This document shows positions 61,428 to 64,000 of a stretch of DNA of 64,000 nt, piece by piece. Made by a program: the position numbers and the translations under genes. Positions within the stretch are counted from its first letter, which is position 1, and each line of letters starts with the position of its first letter. This DNA is from DASRDB01 sp035652815 (GTDB taxonomy: Bacteria; Chloroflexota; Ktedonobacteria; Ktedonobacterales; Ktedonobacteraceae). The notes beneath the pieces are model-generated. The model made no database searches. It was not told the origin of the DNA and was given only the letters and a program-made list of their open reading frames with translations. The DNA lies in contig DASRDB010000019.1 of the NCBI GenBank assembly GCA_035652815.1, forward strand, positions 1 through 64,000, read 5' to 3'.

Positions 61428-62612
61428 TTAGCGTTCCACGATCATCGCCACACCCTGGCCGCCGCCAATGCAAAGGGTAGCCAGGCCATAGCGGGCATCA
61501 CGCCGCTGCATCTCATAGAGCAAGGTCACGAGGACGCGGGTGCCGCTCGCACCGATGGGATGCCCCAGCGCAATCGCGCCGCCGTTCACATTGAGCTTGT
61601 CCCTGTCGAAACCGAGTTCCTTGCCCACAGCCACCGACTGCGCGGCGAAGGCCTCATTAGCTTCAACCAGGTCGATATCGGCCATCTTTAGCCCGCCTTT
61701 TTCAAGCGCGAGCTTTGTGGCGGGTACGGGGCCGATACCCATGATGCGCGGATCAACGCCTGCCGAGGCGTAGCTGCGGATGGTCGCAAGTGGCTGCAGG
61801 CCAAGCTGGTTTGCCTTCCTGCGGCTCATGACCACAACGGCTGCCGCTCCATCGTTGAGGCCGGACGAGTTGCCTGCCGTGACCATGCCGCCCTGCTTAA
61901 AGGCGGGGCGCAGTTTGGCAAGTGCCTCTGCCGAGGTGTCGCTGCGCGGCTGCTGGTCGGTATCGAAGATGGTCGGGCCTTTCCTCCCTGGCACCTCAAC
62001 CGGCACGATCTCGTCGCGAAAACGCCCGGTCTGGATGGCATGTACCGCGCGCTGCTGGCTCTCCAGCGCGAACTGGTCGAGTTCTTCGCGTGTCAGGTGG
62101 TAATCCGAGCAGATATTTTCGGCGGTGATGCCCATGTGGCAGTCATTGAAGACATCCCACAGGCCATCCTTAATCATCTCATCAATTACCTGCCCGTCGC
62201 CCATGCGGTAGCCGAAGCGTGCCTTCTCCAGCAGGTAAGGAGCGCGGCTCATGCTCTCCATGCCGCCAGCAAGCACCACTTCGTTATCGCCCAGGCGTAC
62301 CGACTGAGCCGCGAGTATGACGCTTTTCAGGCCGCTGCCGCAGACCTTGTTCACAGTCATCGCCGGGATGTGAACGGGTAATCCGGCAAAGATCATGGCC
62401 TGGCGGGCCGGATTCATGCCAAGTCCCGCCTGCAGCACGTTGCCCATGATTACCTCGTTCACCTGGTCTGGCTGGAGATCCGCCCTTTGCAACGCGGCCC
62501 GGATAACGACTTCACCCAGTTTTGGCGCTGGCACTTCTGCCAGTCCACCGCCGTAGGTGCCAATCGCGGTACGCGCTGCGCTGACGATCACCGCTTCTTG
62601 TAATTCAGCCAT
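61428..62612 (-). CDS. Acetyl-CoA C-acetyltransferase (thiolase)
   Basis: 394 residues. Cys91 in VNKVCGSGLKSVILAAQSV is the acyl-accepting nucleophile. His351 in GGAIALGHPIGASGTR and Cys381 in LCIGGGQGVAMIV complete the site. The length and the LVEANEAFAAQSVAVGKEL segment fit biosynthetic/degradative thiolase II. It condenses two acetyl-CoA molecules or cleaves acetoacetyl-CoA, which suits PHB or ketone-body metabolism. The acetyl-CoA synthetase gene lies 82 bases upstream on the same strand, so they may share a transcript. Confidence 0.93.
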   Translation of the reverse strand: MAELQEAVIVSAARTAIGTYGGGLAEVPAPKLGEVVIRAALQRADLQPDQVNEVIMGNVLQAGLGMNPARQAMIFAGLPVHIPAMTVNKVCGSGLKSVILAAQSVRLGDNEVVLAGGMESMSRAPYLLEKARFGYRMGDGQVIDEMIKDGLWDVFNDCHMGITAENICSDYHLTREELDQFALESQQRAVHAIQTGRFRDEIVPVEVPGRKGPTIFDTDQQPRSDTSAEALAKLRPAFKQGGMVTAGNSSGLNDGAAAVVVMSRRKANQLGLQPLATIRSYASAGVDPRIMGIGPVPATKLALEKGGLKMADIDLVEANEAFAAQSVAVGKELGFDRDKLNVNGGAIALGHPIGASGTRVLVTLLYEMQRRDARYGLATLCIGGGQGVAMIVER

Positions 62613-62693
62613 TGTTAGTTCCCTTCGTTGTGAGTGCGCGAGTGTGCAGGCCTGGAGTCAATCGCTTCATGCCTGCACACGATTAGTATACAG

Positions 62694-64000
62694 TTAAGCA
62701 TCCAGTGTGCTGATATCACCGACTGGCTCGCCCAATTCCCTGGCTCGGACGACGCGCCGCATGATCTTCCCCGAGCGCGTCTTGGGCAAACTCGGGACGA
62801 ATTCCAGTTCGTCTGGCACAGCGACCGGTCCGAGATGTGAGCGAACATGCTGTTTGAGTTCTTTTGCCAGTTCATCTGAGGGTTCGACGCCGTTCTTCAG
62901 GATGACGAAGACCTTGACGTGTTCGCCTTTCACCGGGTCCGGTTTGCCGATAGCCGCCGCTTCTGCAACAGCGGGGTGGCTGACCAGGCTCGACTCGATC
63001 TCCATCGAGCCGAGGCGATGGCCGCTCACTTTGATGACATCGTCCACGCGGCCCTGAATACGGATGTAGCCATCGTCATCCATATGGGCGGCATCACCGG
63101 CGAAGTAGACACCAGGGATAGTTTCCCAGTAGGTCTTGTAGCGGGCTGGGTCGCCAAAGATGGTGCGCATCTGGCTGGGCCAGGGATGGCGGATAATCAG
63201 GAAGCCGCCTTTGTTGCGATCCACCGGAGTCCCATTTCTATCAAACACGTCGGCATCGATGGTTGGCAGAGGTCGGCTGGCGCTGCCCGGCTTCAACGGC
63301 AGGATCGGTGTGGGGCTAATCATGATAGCGCCGGTCTCGGTCTGCCACCAGGTATCCATGATAGGCAGCTCATCGCGCCCGATTGTCTTGCGATACCATA
63401 CCCATGCTTCGGGGTTGATCGGCTCCCCTACCGAACCGAGCAGGCGCAGGCTGGTGAGGTCGTGCTTGCCGGGGTACTCGTCGCCGAAGCGCATCAGGCT
63501 GCGTATGGCGGTTGGGGCAGTATAGAAGATCGTCACCTTGTACTTCTCGACCAGATCCCAGAAGCGGTCGGGGCCAGGGTAGGTAGGAATGCCCTCGAAG
63601 AGAATGCTGGTCGCCGCGTTCATGAGCGGGCCGTAGATGGTGTAGCTGTGGCCTGTTACCCAGCCGATGTCGGCGGTACACCAGAATACATCTTCCGGCT
63701 TTATATCGAATACGAATCTGGTTGTCGCATAGCAGCCCACAGAATAGCCGCCCTGCACATGCACGACTCCTTTGGGTTTGCCTGTGCTGCCACTGGTGTA
63801 GAGGATGTAGAGCATGTCCTCGCTGTCCATCGGCTCGCAGGGAACAACGGTATCCTGCGGAATATCGGCGAGCAGCTCGTCCCAATAGACATCGCGTCCG
63901 GCCTTCATCGGCACTTCAGCGCCAGTCCGCTTGACCACGACCACCTTCTCAATTGTGGGCGTTTCGGCAACGGCCTCGTCTGCAATCTGCTTTAATCCAA
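62694..64000 (-). CDS. acsA: Acetyl-CoA synthetase, C-terminal two-thirds (5' end outside window)
   Basis: The frame is open to the right edge, so the N-terminus lies outside; about 435 residues are visible. Adenylate-forming motifs are present: the P-loop YTSGSTGKPKGVVH, WWQTETGAIMI, and GRVDDVIKVSGHRLGSMEIE. The C-terminal lysine lies in PKTRSGKIMRR, the site whose acetylation switches off the enzyme in other bacteria. It activates acetate to acetyl-CoA. With the nearby AcuC-GNAT fusion, control by reversible acetylation of this lysine is likely but inferred. Confidence 0.92.
   Translation of the reverse strand, partial: GLKQIADEAVAETPTIEKVVVVKRTGAEVPMKAGRDVYWDELLADIPQDTVVPCEPMDSEDMLYILYTSGSTGKPKGVVHVQGGYSVGCYATTRFVFDIKPEDVFWCTADIGWVTGHSYTIYGPLMNAATSILFEGIPTYPGPDRFWDLVEKYKVTIFYTAPTAIRSLMRFGDEYPGKHDLTSLRLLGSVGEPINPEAWVWYRKTIGRDELPIMDTWWQTETGAIMISPTPILPLKPGSASRPLPTIDADVFDRNGTPVDRNKGGFLIIRHPWPSQMRTIFGDPARYKTYWETIPGVYFAGDAAHMDDDGYIRIQGRVDDVIKVSGHRLGSMEIESSLVSHPAVAEAAAIGKPDPVKGEHVKVFVILKNGVEPSDELAKELKQHVRSHLGPVAVPDELEFVPSLPKTRSGKIMRRVVRARELGEPVGDISTLDA

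Overview
The window looks like chromosomal DNA of a soil Chloroflexota bacterium, most likely a Ktedonobacteria member. The grounds are moderate-to-high GC, HTH-NB-ARC(-TPR) STAND regulators, a CAP-domain lipoprotein, many short palindromic dispersed repeats, and a large exopolysaccharide locus. This is a judgement from gene content; no marker gene (rRNA, ribosomal protein) is present. No tRNA, rRNA, CRISPR array or intact insertion sequence was seen.

Region 1 (1-12.3 kb) is accessory. It holds the 3' end of a SPASM-type radical SAM gene, a decayed luciferase-like oxidoreductase, a glycosyltransferase, and two STAND regulators that bracket a tandem pair of 68-residue secreted peptide genes. 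The peptides share a C-terminal Lys-Arg followed by a 12-residue tail with two cysteines. Further on come a DUF4231-like coiled-coil membrane protein, a membrane-anchored deaminase-like gene broken by a frameshift, a SUKH (SMI1/KNR4) immunity-type gene, a CsbD-like protein and the CAP-domain lipoprotein.

Region 2 (12.4-29.8 kb) is metabolic. It contains acetamidase/formamidase, a MoaD/ThiS-like protein and a convergent amidase; a CBS/zinc-ribbon protein; a pyruvate (2-oxoacid) dehydrogenase operon (E1 alpha, E1 beta, E2, Mth938-like) without E3; and a MetE-C-like methyltransferase. A catabolic regulon follows: LigA/LigB extradiol dioxygenase, a citrate-synthase-like lyase and a CaiB-type CoA-transferase on the minus strand, an IclR regulator, and an amidohydrolase plus an MDR oxidoreductase on the plus strand. 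Both arms begin with a strong promoter followed, at exactly the same distance, by the same three-half-site operator.

Region 3 (29.8-57 kb) is a large cell-surface polysaccharide island. A minus-strand operon carries a duplicated polysaccharide deacetylase / ATP-grasp ligase / FMO-like oxidoreductase module plus a third deacetylase and a secreted N,N-dimethylformamidase-like protein. Divergent from it are a Wzz/BY-kinase, a 965-residue MurJ-like flippase fused to an O-antigen ligase/polymerase domain, four GT4 glycosyltransferases and an asparagine-synthase homologue. These are followed by a secreted glycosidase-like lipoprotein, a Gfo/Idh dehydrogenase, a DegT aminotransferase, the initiating sugar-phosphate transferase and a small membrane protein.

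Region 4 (57-64 kb) holds an orphan OmpR-type regulator, a PHB-depolymerase-family esterase, an AcuC-like deacetylase fused to a GNAT acetyltransferase, a thiolase, and an acetyl-CoA synthetase that runs off the right edge. This grouping suggests acetyl-CoA metabolism with local control by reversible lysine acetylation.
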